In this document: positions 35,127-43,391 of the stretch, one piece after another | How positions within the stretch are numbered: position 1 is the first letter of the stretch | Layout of the letters: every line of letters starts with the position of its first letter | From: Chryseobacterium aureum | GTDB lineage: Bacteria > Bacteroidota > Bacteroidia > Flavobacteriales > Weeksellaceae | Reading direction: 5' to 3' | Assembly: GCF_003971235.1 (NCBI RefSeq) | Contig: NZ_CP034661.1 | Coordinates: forward strand, 3,534,001 to 3,598,000 | DNA length: 64,000 nt | Notes under the pieces: model-generated | What the model saw: only the letters and a program-made list of their open reading frames with translations | Told to the model about the DNA's origin: nothing | Databases searched by the model: none | Translations under genes and position numbers: made by a program

Positions 35127-35161
35127 TAAACCTAACAGGTTTTCAAAACCTATTAGGTTTA
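35127..35161. repeat. Inverted repeat element
   Basis: Two 17-base arms around one base (TAAACCTAACAGGTTTT and its complement) differ at one pair. No T-run follows, so it is unlikely to be a terminator. It resembles short palindromic intergenic repeats. Confidence 0.6.
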
Positions 35162-35209
35162 CAAAGATGGCCGCATATAATATCAGTTGAAAATCTTTAC
35201 TTTTGCCGA

Positions 35210-35905
35210 ATGTTAGAAATTCTTTATCGCGACGAGCACCTTATTGCCATCAACAAACCCAGCGGATTACTGGTTCATAAATCTTTCTATGCGGGAGAAG
35301 CTGATACCTACGCTATTCAGGAGCTGAAGAAACAGATTGGGCAAAAAGTGTATCCCGTACACCGGTTAGACCGAAAAACTTCGGGCGTTCTGCTGTTTAC
35401 CTTAGATAAAGATATCCTTAGAATCATGAGCGAGCAGTTTGCATCACGTGAAGTGGAGAAGAAATATCTGGCCATTCTTCGGGGCTGGACAAAAGAAGAA
35501 GAAACAATTGATTATGATTTGGTGAATGAAAATGAAGTCAAACAAAATGCTGTTACCTACTATCGCCGTTTGCAGACTTCCGAAATAGACTTACCCTTTT
35601 TAAAGCATCAGACTTCAAGATATTCTTTGGTAGAAGCCATTCCAGAAACAGGAAGATTTCATCAGCTGAGAAAACATTTTAAACATATCCTGCATCCTAT
35701 TTTAGGCTGCAGAAAGCACGGCTGCAATAAGCAGAATAAACTGTGGCTTCAGACATTTGATATCAATAAAATGACACTCCACGCCCATCAGTTGATTTTT
35801 AACCATCCCATTTCTAACGAAAGAATTACGGTCAATGCAACTATAGATGAAGAATTCAAGAGAGTAGGGGATATCCTGAAATTTGATCTGAGTGCATACT
35901 CTTAA
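35210..35905 (+). CDS. RNA pseudouridine synthase, RluA family (TruC-like)
   Basis: The 231-residue enzyme converts a uridine in RNA to pseudouridine. The catalytic motif HRLDRKTSGVLLF (near residues 48-60, Asp in RLD) and the start YRDEHLIAINKPSGLLVH are diagnostic of the RluA family. The ETGRFHQLRKHFKHI block and the GCRKHGCNKQNK insertion point to the TruC branch (tRNA U65). The frame is open upstream to 34988, but that region is a GC-rich repeat. A -7 box TACTTTTG (35198-35205) ends 4 bases before ATG 35210, which suggests a very short leader or leaderless mRNA. Confidence 0.88.
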   Translation: MLEILYRDEHLIAINKPSGLLVHKSFYAGEADTYAIQELKKQIGQKVYPVHRLDRKTSGVLLFTLDKDILRIMSEQFASREVEKKYLAILRGWTKEEETIDYDLVNENEVKQNAVTYYRRLQTSEIDLPFLKHQTSRYSLVEAIPETGRFHQLRKHFKHILHPILGCRKHGCNKQNKLWLQTFDINKMTLHAHQLIFNHPISNERITVNATIDEEFKRVGDILKFDLSAYS

Positions 35906-35946
35906 TTTAAACCAAACGATTAAATCTACCTAATACCATCTAATTT

Positions 35947-35979
35947 CACCTTGTCAAGGTTTTAAACCTTGACAAGGTG
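35947..35979. repeat. Perfect inverted repeat (CACCTTGTCAAGGTTT)
   Basis: Two perfect 16-base arms around one T (35947-35962 and 35964-35979). No strong T-run follows the hairpin. It follows the pseudouridine synthase gene and looks like a dispersed palindrome. Confidence 0.7.
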
Positions 35980-36035
35980 ACGTTTTCCAATTATCCCGTT
36001 TCATTCAGAAAGAACGGAGATATTTCTCTGCGTTT

Positions 36036-36205
36036 TTTTTAACGCCATGTTCGCAAAGTTTATTAAAAAATGATTCTTCTTTCCGATCGCAAGGGCACTT
36101 CGTTCATCAAAGACTGATAATATATATTTTGCTTAGTGAAACGCCTTTGCGAACAAAAAATATTTTCAGGATTGTACTACTTCTTTGCGATCATAGCGTT
36201 AAAAA
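36036..36205. repeat. MITE-like element with ~23-bp terminal inverted repeats
   Basis: The left end TTTTTAACGCCATGTTCGCA (36036 on) and the right end (36183-36205) are inverted copies over about 23 bases with two mismatches. A further partial copy (CTTTGCGAAC) lies inside near 36144-36155. It encodes nothing. The surrounding region 35906-36336 has no gene, only this element, the 35947 hairpin and the pyrD promoter. Confidence 0.6.
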
Positions 36206-36313
36206 CCTCACTGATTTATAATGTTGCAGCTGTTCACTTTGTTTTTTAGATTCTATAAATAAAACATTTTGATAAAATATCATACATCAATCGAGCATTA
36301 ATTTTAAAATGAG

Positions 36314-36321
36314 TAATTTTG
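36314..36321 (+). promoter_or_regulatory. -7 box of pyrD
   Basis: TAATTTTG fits TAnnTTTG and ends 15 bases before the ATG. The -33 region is not recognisable. Confidence 0.5.
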
Positions 36322-36336
36322 TAAAACTTTTTTTCA

Positions 36337-37374
36337 ATGTACAAATCGCTCATTCGGCCCATTCTTTTTAAATTCGATCCTGAAGATGTTCATCACTTTA
36401 CATTTTCAATGCTTAAGAATTTTGGATTTCTCACTCGAATATTTTTCCCAAAACCTGTTGAAGACAAACGTCTGGAAAGAGAAGTTTTCGGATTAAAATT
36501 TAAAAATCCTGTAGGACTGGCTGCCGGTTTTGATAAAAACGCAGTGTTATTTAATGAATTGGGAGATCTGGGTTTCGGCTTTGTAGAAATCGGGACGGTA
36601 ACTCCAAGAGCTCAGGCCGGAAATCCTAAAAAAAGACTGTTCCGCCTTATTGAGGATGGCGGGATTATCAACAGAATGGGATTCAACAATGAAGGTCTTG
36701 AAGCAGCAATTGAAAAACTGAAATCCAACAAAGGAAAAATAATCATCGGTGGAAACATCGGAAAAAATACAGATACAAGCCCGGAAAATTATACCCAGGA
36801 TTATCTGGACTGTTTTGAAGGTCTTCATCCTCATGTGGATTATTTTGTACTGAATGTGAGCTGTCCGAATGTAGGAAGCCACGCCAAGCTTGAAGATGTG
36901 GAATATCTTAGGGAGCTGATTACTGAAGTGAAGAAAATAAACCACTCAAAACCTGTACAGAAGCCTATATTACTGAAAATTGCACCGGACCTTAATAACA
37001 ATCAGCTGGACGAAATCATTGAGCTGATTGCGGAAACAAAAATTGATGGTATTGTAGTCTCCAATACCTCTGTGAACAGAGAAGGCTTAAAAACCTCCAA
37101 GGAAGTTTTAGAACAGATTGGAAACGGAGGGTTGAGCGGAAAACCTATCCGTGAGAGAAGTACAAAAATGATCAAATATCTTTCTGATAAAAGTAACAGA
37201 GCGTTCCCAATTATTGGAGTAGGAGGAATACATTCTGCAAAAGATGCAATGGAAAAGCTAGATGCGGGAGCGAGCCTGATTCAGCTGTACACCGGCTTTA
37301 TTTATGAAGGTCCGGAACTGATCAACGAAATCAATAAAGAAATTCTGAAAAGAGCAAGCAGATTACCAAGATAA
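36337..37374 (+). CDS. pyrD: Dihydroorotate dehydrogenase (quinone), class 2
   Basis: The 345-residue enzyme oxidises dihydroorotate to orotate in pyrimidine synthesis and passes electrons to quinones at the inner membrane. The N-terminal helical segment (about 1-50, [20 protein letters not shown]) is the class 2 membrane-docking part. FMN-barrel motifs are [14 protein letters not shown] near 54-67, the NRMGFNNEG loop near 112-120, and LNVSCPN with Ser as the class 2 catalytic base, and also IGVGGI near 291-296. It has a -7 box and its own terminator. Confidence 0.95.
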   Translation: MYKSLIRPILFKFDPEDVHHFTFSMLKNFGFLTRIFFPKPVEDKRLEREVFGLKFKNPVGLAAGFDKNAVLFNELGDLGFGFVEIGTVTPRAQAGNPKKRLFRLIEDGGIINRMGFNNEGLEAAIEKLKSNKGKIIIGGNIGKNTDTSPENYTQDYLDCFEGLHPHVDYFVLNVSCPNVGSHAKLEDVEYLRELITEVKKINHSKPVQKPILLKIAPDLNNNQLDEIIELIAETKIDGIVVSNTSVNREGLKTSKEVLEQIGNGGLSGKPIRERSTKMIKYLSDKSNRAFPIIGVGGIHSAKDAMEKLDAGASLIQLYTGFIYEGPELINEINKEILKRASRLPR

Positions 37375-37378
37375 TAAC

Positions 37379-37410
37379 AAAAAGAGAGTTGATATGACTC
37401 TCTTTTTTAT
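37379..37410. terminator. Terminator of pyrD
   Basis: AAAAAGAGAGT, loop TGATATG, ACTCTCTTTTTT. It overlaps the last codon of the convergent gene. Confidence 0.85.
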
Positions 37411-38297
37411 TTCGACTTTACCACAGATGCATTTTTGATATCAACGGTAAGTGTATGAGCAGGTGTGCTATCGGATTTACCTATTTTATATTGAATCGTT
37501 TGCCTGTCTTTGGATTTTATTTTGGTAGCATCGTAGATGTTTTCCAGGCAGCTTTCTATCAGGAATTCCTGATAGTTTTTATAATTCCAGTCTTTGGTAA
37601 AATAAAGAACCCTGTAACCTTTCTCGCCTTCACTTGCTCCACATCTTCCACAAGCATTAAAATTTGAAGTTTGCTCAAAATAAAGCAGCACTCTGTTTCC
37701 GTTTTCTCCTGAGGCATAGGAAATCAATTCATTCCCGCCGGCTTTATTGATGAAATCGTAGGTGTTAATCTTTTTGTTATTCGGTAAAAACAGATCATTG
37801 TTGAGGCGATAGATCATAACATTCCCTGTAGACAGTTTTACGGGATGGATCTTTTTACCAAGATAAAAATGCCCCGAAACGGGATATTTACTCCTATTCA
37901 CCTCTTCAAATATGAAATATTCCAGAGGGAGGAGTTTTTGTGCAATTTCGTCTGTTTCTTCTACTTTCTGCAGAGAGGTGATCTGTTCCTTCAGAAGCTT
38001 TGATTTCTGTTTTTGTTTCGTTCCAAAATTATAAAGAGAGAGATTTCCATAGTAATCATATATTCCGGTCAGAGGAATTCTCTTTTTGTATTTGTCGTAA
38101 TAATACCATCCGTCAACGTAATGCTGATATTGGTGACAATCTACTATTCCTGTGTAGTTGAGCTCAATTTTAATGGGTATCCCGGCAATCTCTCCGGTAA
38201 AGGTCTGGGAAGTATCCGTTACTTTCTTTAATTCCACTTTCTGGCAGAGGGCATATATGAAGAAACAAAAAAAGAATACGGTGAAAACTTTTTTCAT
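37407..38297 (-). CDS. Secreted hypothetical protein
   Basis: The 296-residue protein has a strong signal peptide (MKKVFTVFFFCFFIYALCQ). I do not recognise a family. The mature part is beta-rich. It has paired short motifs (IDLNYT-like strands, GxxxGKKIHPVKLSTGN) and a Cys-rich loop FNACGRCGASEGEKGY near residue 215 that could bind metal or form a disulfide. It lies 28 bases after the stop of the DUF445 gene on the same strand, so co-transcription is possible. Confidence 0.65.
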   Translation of the reverse strand: MKKVFTVFFFCFFIYALCQKVELKKVTDTSQTFTGEIAGIPIKIELNYTGIVDCHQYQHYVDGWYYYDKYKKRIPLTGIYDYYGNLSLYNFGTKQKQKSKLLKEQITSLQKVEETDEIAQKLLPLEYFIFEEVNRSKYPVSGHFYLGKKIHPVKLSTGNVMIYRLNNDLFLPNNKKINTYDFINKAGGNELISYASGENGNRVLLYFEQTSNFNACGRCGASEGEKGYRVLYFTKDWNYKNYQEFLIESCLENIYDATKIKSKDRQTIQYKIGKSDSTPAHTLTVDIKNASVVKSK

Positions 38298-38325
38298 GGC
38301 TGAGTTATCGTGGTTTTTAGTTTTT

Positions 38326-39570
38326 TTAAATGAAAAAATGGGCGATAGTGTAGATTATAAGCCCTACAAGCCCTCCTACCAGTGTTCCGTTGACCCGGAT
38401 GAACTGCAGGTCCTTTCCAACTTCCAGTTCCAGCTTTTCACTGAGTTCTTTTCCCTGCCAGTTTCCTACAGTGGTACTGATGAGGTTCCCAAATTGATGG
38501 GTGTTTTTAAGAATATATTTGTAGGCTGTCACCCGAACCCAATGATCAATTTTGTTCTGCAGGCTTTCGTCGGTTTTTAAATTCTGTGCAAACTCATTAA
38601 GGTTTTTAGAAAGATAGTTTTTCAGTGCAGAATTTTCCTCCTGAAGTTCTTTCATCAATGTTTTTTTTATGGAAATCCATATGTCGTTAGAATATTCGTC
38701 CAGTTTATCATTTTTAAGAAGTCCGTTTTTGATGGTTTTAAATTCTTCATCCCATTTCGGATCTTCTTTCAGATCAACAGAAAATTCATGGATCTTCTGT
38801 GTAATCAGTCCTCTTACTTCATGCTGGGGATTTTCTTCTATTTCTTTAAAAAAGTCAGAAAGTCCGTCGGCAATTTTATCAGCAATTTTATTGTCTACAA
38901 AAGAAGGGATGAACGAGTAGCTGCCTTTCTTTACCCGTTCCTGAATCATTTCATCATTTTCAATGATATAGTCTTTAATCTGTTTGGAAAGATTCGTGAT
39001 GATTCTCTGATGGTCGTTCTTTTCAAGAATATAACCGATTCCGTTTCCTACCACTTTATTCAGTTTGATGTCATCTGTCATTTCAGAAACCTTTTTACTG
39101 ATGAACTGGCTTACCGTAGAATCATCAAGCTTATTAAGAATATCAAGAACAATATCGGAAAGGTTTCTGATCAGAATATCCTGGCTCTTTTCCTTGCTCA
39201 GCCATTCCCCTGCAAAATTGGAAACTTTAAGCTTTTGTATATAAGGTCTGATATTCTGAGGAGAAAGAAAATTACCCACTACAAAACTTCCGAGGTTATC
39301 TCCCAGTCTCTGTTTACTGTTTTCAATAAGGTTGGTATGAGGAATCGGAAGCCCCAGAGGATGACGGAATAATGCCGTTACCGCAAACCAGTCTGCCAGG
39401 GCGCCCACCATAGCAGCTTCAGCAAAAGCCCGTACATAACCGATCCAGTGCGAGTTGTTAGACTTCTGTAAAATGGTGGTAACAATGAAAATAGCGGCCA
39501 TCAGGACAAATAATCCAGTGGCGAATGCTTTATATTTTCTGAGTTGTTTTCTTTTTGCTTCGTCATTCAT
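38326..39570 (-). CDS. DUF445 membrane protein (YjiN-like)
   Basis: The 414-residue protein has the DUF445 arrangement. An N-terminal hydrophobic segment (about 15-35) is followed by the signature EAAMVGALADWFAVTALFRHPLGLPIPHTN near 51-80. A long helical domain of about 300 residues follows, and a final membrane helix VGGLVGLIIYTIAHFF closes the chain. Its biochemical role is unknown; it is an inner-membrane protein. The -7 boxes of this gene and msrB lie back to back. Confidence 0.88.
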   Translation of the reverse strand: MNDEAKRKQLRKYKAFATGLFVLMAAIFIVTTILQKSNNSHWIGYVRAFAEAAMVGALADWFAVTALFRHPLGLPIPHTNLIENSKQRLGDNLGSFVVGNFLSPQNIRPYIQKLKVSNFAGEWLSKEKSQDILIRNLSDIVLDILNKLDDSTVSQFISKKVSEMTDDIKLNKVVGNGIGYILEKNDHQRIITNLSKQIKDYIIENDEMIQERVKKGSYSFIPSFVDNKIADKIADGLSDFFKEIEENPQHEVRGLITQKIHEFSVDLKEDPKWDEEFKTIKNGLLKNDKLDEYSNDIWISIKKTLMKELQEENSALKNYLSKNLNEFAQNLKTDESLQNKIDHWVRVTAYKYILKNTHQFGNLISTTVGNWQGKELSEKLELEVGKDLQFIRVNGTLVGGLVGLIIYTIAHFFI

Positions 39571-39575
39571 ATTCT

Positions 39576-39592
39576 CAAATTTACTAAATTTG
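39576..39592. promoter_or_regulatory. Back-to-back divergent -7 boxes
   Basis: The perfect inverted repeat CAAATTTA-C-TAAATTTG places one TAAATTTG on each strand, for the DUF445 gene (minus) and msrB (plus). The DUF445 leader would be very short, about 5 bases, so its use is less certain than that of the msrB box. Confidence 0.5.
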
Positions 39593-39650
39593 GTTATGAA
39601 ACCTGTTAATCTTAATAAAAGCTTCTAAACCTCAAAATTATTGCTGTTTA

Positions 39651-40193
39651 ATGATAAAATTTAAGATTAAATTTTTAGTTTCAGTCACCTTATTATTTTT
39701 TCTGCATGCATGTACGCAGAACTATGAACCTATTAAAACCCTTTCTATGGAAAATACAGAAGCAAAAAACAATCCATACTATTCCAGAACAGATACAGCA
39801 AAACTCAATGTTTCTAATGAAGAATGGAAAAAAATACTCGCGCCGGATCTCTATGCAATTGCCAGAGAAGCTGCAACAGAAAGAGCTTTTACAGGAAAAT
39901 ATAATGAGTTTGATGAGGTAGGAGAATATTATTGTGCCGTATGTGGAAATCACCTGTTCCGTTCTACCTCAAAATTTTCCAGCAGCTGCGGCTGGCCGAG
40001 CTTCTTTGAAGCTGATAAAGAAGGAGTCTATTATGTAAGAGATCAGTCTTACGGAATGGATAGGGTAGAAGTGCTTTGCAAGAGATGCGATTCTCATCTT
40101 GGCCACGTTTTCGATGATGGTCCGAAACCTACAGGGCTAAGGTACTGTATGAATTCTGTAAGTCTTGAGTTTGTTCCGGATTCTCAGAAATAA
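39651..40193 (+). CDS. msrB: Peptide-methionine (R)-S-oxide reductase, lipoprotein form
   Basis: The 180-residue enzyme reduces methionine-R-sulfoxide in proteins. A lipoprotein signal (to about residue 21, with LHAC lipobox) places it on the outer membrane or periplasmic face. The zinc-binding pairs CAVC and CKRC are present, and the catalytic Cys166 lies in RYCMNSVSL. GWPSF and GLRYC blocks are complete. It is set alone behind the divergent -7 box and is likely a periplasmic or surface repair enzyme. Confidence 0.92.
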   Translation: MIKFKIKFLVSVTLLFFLHACTQNYEPIKTLSMENTEAKNNPYYSRTDTAKLNVSNEEWKKILAPDLYAIAREAATERAFTGKYNEFDEVGEYYCAVCGNHLFRSTSKFSSSCGWPSFFEADKEGVYYVRDQSYGMDRVEVLCKRCDSHLGHVFDDGPKPTGLRYCMNSVSLEFVPDSQK

Positions 40194-40282
40194 ATGCTTT
40201 AATTCACAAAATCAGGACGTTAAAGTTTCTTAAATAGCGTTAAACTTTTTAGAGTTATAACCCCTTGGTAATTATGTTTTTA

Positions 40283-40290
40283 TAATTTTG
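40283..40290 (+). promoter_or_regulatory. -7 box of the L,D-transpeptidase-like gene
   Basis: TAATTTTG with a TTG at 40265-40267, spacing 15, shorter than usual. Confidence 0.45.
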
Positions 40291-40320
40291 CCCCACTAAT
40301 TTGGATTTATATAGTATTGA

Positions 40321-41067
40321 ATGAAAGGATTTTATAGCGTATTAGGCCTTGTTTACATGGTGACGACTTCATTCTACATTTCCCCAATAGTCGCGGCGAA
40401 AAGTGAGAATGTAAAAACAACAAAAGTAGCTGAAACGAAATCTGAGAAGAGTACTGCAGCCGTATCTTCATCAGAAGCACTGTACCAATCTATTGCCTTT
40501 GACCCGGAACATGAACTGAACTATGAAGTGTTCTCAAAAGCATTAACTGGTTATGAAAACTTAAAAAAAGCAGGGTTGCTTACCCAGGACTCGCATTTAT
40601 TGACTATCTGCGATTTTTCTATGTCTTCTAACACAAAAAGACTTTGGATCATTGACCTAGAAGACAAAAAAGTTCTGTTCAACTCACTGGTAGCGCACGG
40701 AAAAAATACAGGCGAAGAATTTGCGACGAATTTTTCTAACAAGGAAAGTTCGCTGCAGAGCAGTCTTGGATTTTATATCACAGATGCAACCTATCAGGGC
40801 GATAACGGATACTCTCTTAAATTATTAGGAATGGATAAGGGCTTTAATGATGCTGCATACAGAAGAGCAATTGTAATGCATGGGGCGGATTATGTAAGTG
40901 ATGCATTTGCTGCGATGCACAAAAGAATAGGAAGAAGCTGGGGATGCCCTGCCGTTCCAAGAGAGCTGACACAGGCTATAATCAATACGATTAAAGGCAA
41001 AAACTGTCTATTTATCTATTACCCTGATCAGAATTACCTTTCATCCTCAGAATGGTTGAAAGCATAA
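40321..41067 (+). CDS. Murein L,D-transpeptidase catalytic-domain protein
   Basis: The 248-residue protein has an N-terminal signal segment (about 1-25) and a Lys/Ser/Ala-rich linker to about residue 60. A YkuD-like catalytic domain then ends with the HGADYVSDAF block and SWGCPAVPRE, whose Cys is the nucleophile. Enzymes with this motif cross-link peptidoglycan between meso-DAP residues or attach wall polymers. No LysM domain is present. A terminator follows at once. Confidence 0.85.
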   Translation: MKGFYSVLGLVYMVTTSFYISPIVAAKSENVKTTKVAETKSEKSTAAVSSSEALYQSIAFDPEHELNYEVFSKALTGYENLKKAGLLTQDSHLLTICDFSMSSNTKRLWIIDLEDKKVLFNSLVAHGKNTGEEFATNFSNKESSLQSSLGFYITDATYQGDNGYSLKLLGMDKGFNDAAYRRAIVMHGADYVSDAFAAMHKRIGRSWGCPAVPRELTQAIINTIKGKNCLFIYYPDQNYLSSSEWLKA

Positions 41068-41071
41068 AACG

Positions 41072-41102
41072 AAAAAGCAGTCTGAACAGACTGCTTTTTT
41101 TA
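41072..41102. terminator. Bidirectional terminator
   Basis: AAAAAGCAGTCTG-AA-CAGACTGCTTTTTT lies between convergent genes and overlaps the last codon of the histidine kinase gene. Confidence 0.9.
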
Positions 41103-42473
41103 TTTTTTGGAAGGAAATACTACGGTAAATATACTTCCGTTTGAAATTTCAGAATCTACAGTCAGCTTTCCTTCGTGGATCTCTACAATTCTTTTTACAA
41201 TAGAGAGGCCAATTCCGTTTCCTTTCTCAAAGCTTTTATTGGCCCCGCGGTAAAAAAGATCAAAAATTTTTGAAAGATCTTTTGCAGAAATTCCAATACC
41301 ATGATCAATAAAACGGATTTTTATATGTTCCGGGTTGGTTTCAATTTCTACATGACAGCTTTTATCTGCAGAATATTTACAGGCATTTTCCATCAGATTT
41401 AAAAAAGCAACCTGCAGCAGATAAGGATTTCCATGAAAATCATAATTATTTTCATCATCATCTGAGGCATTACCTGTATAATTGATTCCGATTTTATACC
41501 TGTTGTTTTTCTGCAGCAATGCAAGTTTGGATTCTGCAAGGATTTCATCCAGACGGAGATTCGTGAGACCGATCTGTGATACATCATAGCTGGCCCGTGC
41601 AAAATCCAGAAGAGCCGAAGATAATTCTGACGCATCATTAGCATCCTGAAGGGCATTGTCAATAGAAAGTTTATAATCATCCAGCGTTACATTCAGTTCC
41701 TTGGCAAGCTCAAGCTCCGCAATTAAAGTTGAAAGAGGAGTGCGGAACTCATGAGAAATGGTAGTGACAAACTGTTTATGGTTGTTAAAGGATTTTTCGA
41801 GCCTGTTGAAGGTAGAGTTAAAAGTTTCTGTCAGCTCATAGATTTCATCTTTAGCTTTCGGAACGTTCAGCCTTTTATTCAGATTGTGCTCGGAAATATC
41901 CCGGATCTGAATAATAATATCTTTCAGAGGCTTTAAAGTGTAATATGAAAAAAGAAACCCCACAATGAAAATAATAACAATGGAGCTGATATAAATGATA
42001 ATGACATCTTTCCTGAATTCTGCAATGTGAGCTTTTCCGGTGACATCTACCGCACTGCCGATAATATAATATTTCTCTCCGTTTGACTCAAACTGAATGG
42101 CGATATACTGGCGGTCTCCCTGCTGCCAGAATATTCTGTTTTTACCGGATCTGATAATTTTATCCAGATATTTTTCATTGCTTTTAAGAGGAGGAATATC
42201 CGTGAATGTGAGCTCTTTTTTACTGTTATAAACGCTGATATCTGCTTCATTCAGCAGTTTTTGATTACGCTTGTGAAGCTCACGGATTTTTTCATCATTG
42301 ATTCTGACATCGAAAATAAATTCTGAACGCCAGATCACCTTATATCCTAATCGGTCATTAAACTCATCTTCCCTGTTCTTCTCGGATACAAAATAAAGCA
42401 CATAAGCAAACAGAAATAATATGCCTGCTGTAAGAATAGAATAAATGAGTGCTGTTCTGGTTGCTATTTTCAT
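41100..42473 (-). CDS. Sensor histidine kinase
   Basis: The 457-residue kinase has transmembrane helices at about 7-29 and 157-178 enclosing a periplasmic sensor domain of about 125 residues. HAMP (about 180-230) and HisKA with phospho-acceptor His241 in ISHEFRTPLST come next, then a HATPase with N box (LNLMENACKYS), GIGISAKDL, and GNGIGLSIVKRIVE. It should phosphorylate the adjacent response regulator, whose stop codon overlaps its start. The stimulus is unknown. The divergent porin operon is the likely target. Confidence 0.93.
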   Translation of the reverse strand: MKIATRTALIYSILTAGILFLFAYVLYFVSEKNREDEFNDRLGYKVIWRSEFIFDVRINDEKIRELHKRNQKLLNEADISVYNSKKELTFTDIPPLKSNEKYLDKIIRSGKNRIFWQQGDRQYIAIQFESNGEKYYIIGSAVDVTGKAHIAEFRKDVIIIYISSIVIIFIVGFLFSYYTLKPLKDIIIQIRDISEHNLNKRLNVPKAKDEIYELTETFNSTFNRLEKSFNNHKQFVTTISHEFRTPLSTLIAELELAKELNVTLDDYKLSIDNALQDANDASELSSALLDFARASYDVSQIGLTNLRLDEILAESKLALLQKNNRYKIGINYTGNASDDDENNYDFHGNPYLLQVAFLNLMENACKYSADKSCHVEIETNPEHIKIRFIDHGIGISAKDLSKIFDLFYRGANKSFEKGNGIGLSIVKRIVEIHEGKLTVDSEISNGSIFTVVFPSKK

Positions 42474-43156
42474 AATTGTGATGCGAAAATAAAACCTACT
42501 CCGGGTTTGGTATGAATAAGTTTATGGTCAAAATTTTTATCAATCTTTTTCCGCAGATAAGCAATATAAACGTCAATATAATTGGTTCCCGTATCAAAAT
42601 GATTTCCCCATACATTTTCTGCAATTTCTTCACGGGTAAGAATTCTTTCGGCATTGCTTACCAGAAATACCAGCAGCTTAAATTCTTTGGGAGTGAGTTC
42701 TATTTCTTCTCCGTTTCTGAATACTCTGTTGATTTTTTTATCAATCCTCAGATCATGATATTCCAGATCGGTCTGGTAAGCCTCTTTGTTTTTCGCAGAT
42801 TTTCTCAGAAGAATAGCTTTTATTCTCACATACAGTTCCCGGATTTCAAAGGGCTTTACCATGTAATCATCTGCTCCGGCATCAAATCCTTCAATTTTTT
42901 CATCAATCGTTCCCAGAGCAGTAAGCATAATGATGGGAAGATCCGGATATTTCTGCTTGATCATCTTGCACAGATCAATCCCGCTCATTTTCGGAAGCAT
43001 AATGTCGGTAATCGCCAGGTCGAATGATATTTTATGCAGCAGCACGACTGCATCTTCTGCATCTTCCGAAATATACACCTGATAATCCTGGCTTTCGAGC
43101 CCTCTTTTCAAAAGGCTTGAAACACGTACATTATCTTCTACAATTAAAATTTTCAT
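42470..43156 (-). CDS. OmpR-family response regulator
   Basis: The 228-residue protein has a receiver domain with the acidic pocket E7-D8 and phospho-acceptor Asp51 (AITDIMLPKMSG), Thr near 79 (IIMLTALG) and Lys near 101 (DYMVKPFE), joined to a C-terminal winged-helix DNA-binding domain (about 130-225, ELTPKEFKLLVFL, TNYIDVYIAYLRKKI). It is the first gene of the pair. Upstream, divergent from it, are 11-base-spaced direct repeats typical of OmpR/PhoB-type binding. Confidence 0.94.
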   Translation of the reverse strand: MKILIVEDNVRVSSLLKRGLESQDYQVYISEDAEDAVVLLHKISFDLAITDIMLPKMSGIDLCKMIKQKYPDLPIIMLTALGTIDEKIEGFDAGADDYMVKPFEIRELYVRIKAILLRKSAKNKEAYQTDLEYHDLRIDKKINRVFRNGEEIELTPKEFKLLVFLVSNAERILTREEIAENVWGNHFDTGTNYIDVYIAYLRKKIDKNFDHKLIHTKPGVGFIFASQL

Positions 43157-43294
43157 AAAGGAATACTATTGAAAATGCCCTGGATTTTCAGACGTTTTTA
43201 ATTTTAAAAGCTTGATTCTCATCTGCCATCAAAGCACTCTGCAAAGGTATTTCATATTTTTCTTTTATCAGAAAAGATTATCCCTTTTAATAGT

Positions 43295-43354
43295 TTTCTA
43301 TAAGGTTTCTAATAGATTTCTAATACCTGTCCTTACAATCACGATCTAATTTTG
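43295..43354 (+). promoter_or_regulatory. Porin operon promoter with 11-bp direct repeats
   Basis: TTTCTA occurs at 43295, 43306 and 43317, exactly 11 bases apart, with a weaker TTTTA at 43285. The -7 box TAATTTTG is at 43347-43354, 24 bases after the last repeat. OmpR-family regulators bind tandem repeats with this spacing, so the neighbouring response regulator probably activates here. Confidence 0.7.
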
Positions 43355-43391
43355 TCCCGTTGAAATCAACAAAAAGATAGAACAGAAAAAT

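Noticed and set aside
34988..35209. N-terminal extension of the pseudouridine synthase
   Set aside because: It translates a GC-rich repeat and a palindrome; the family start fits ATG 35210, just after a -7 box.
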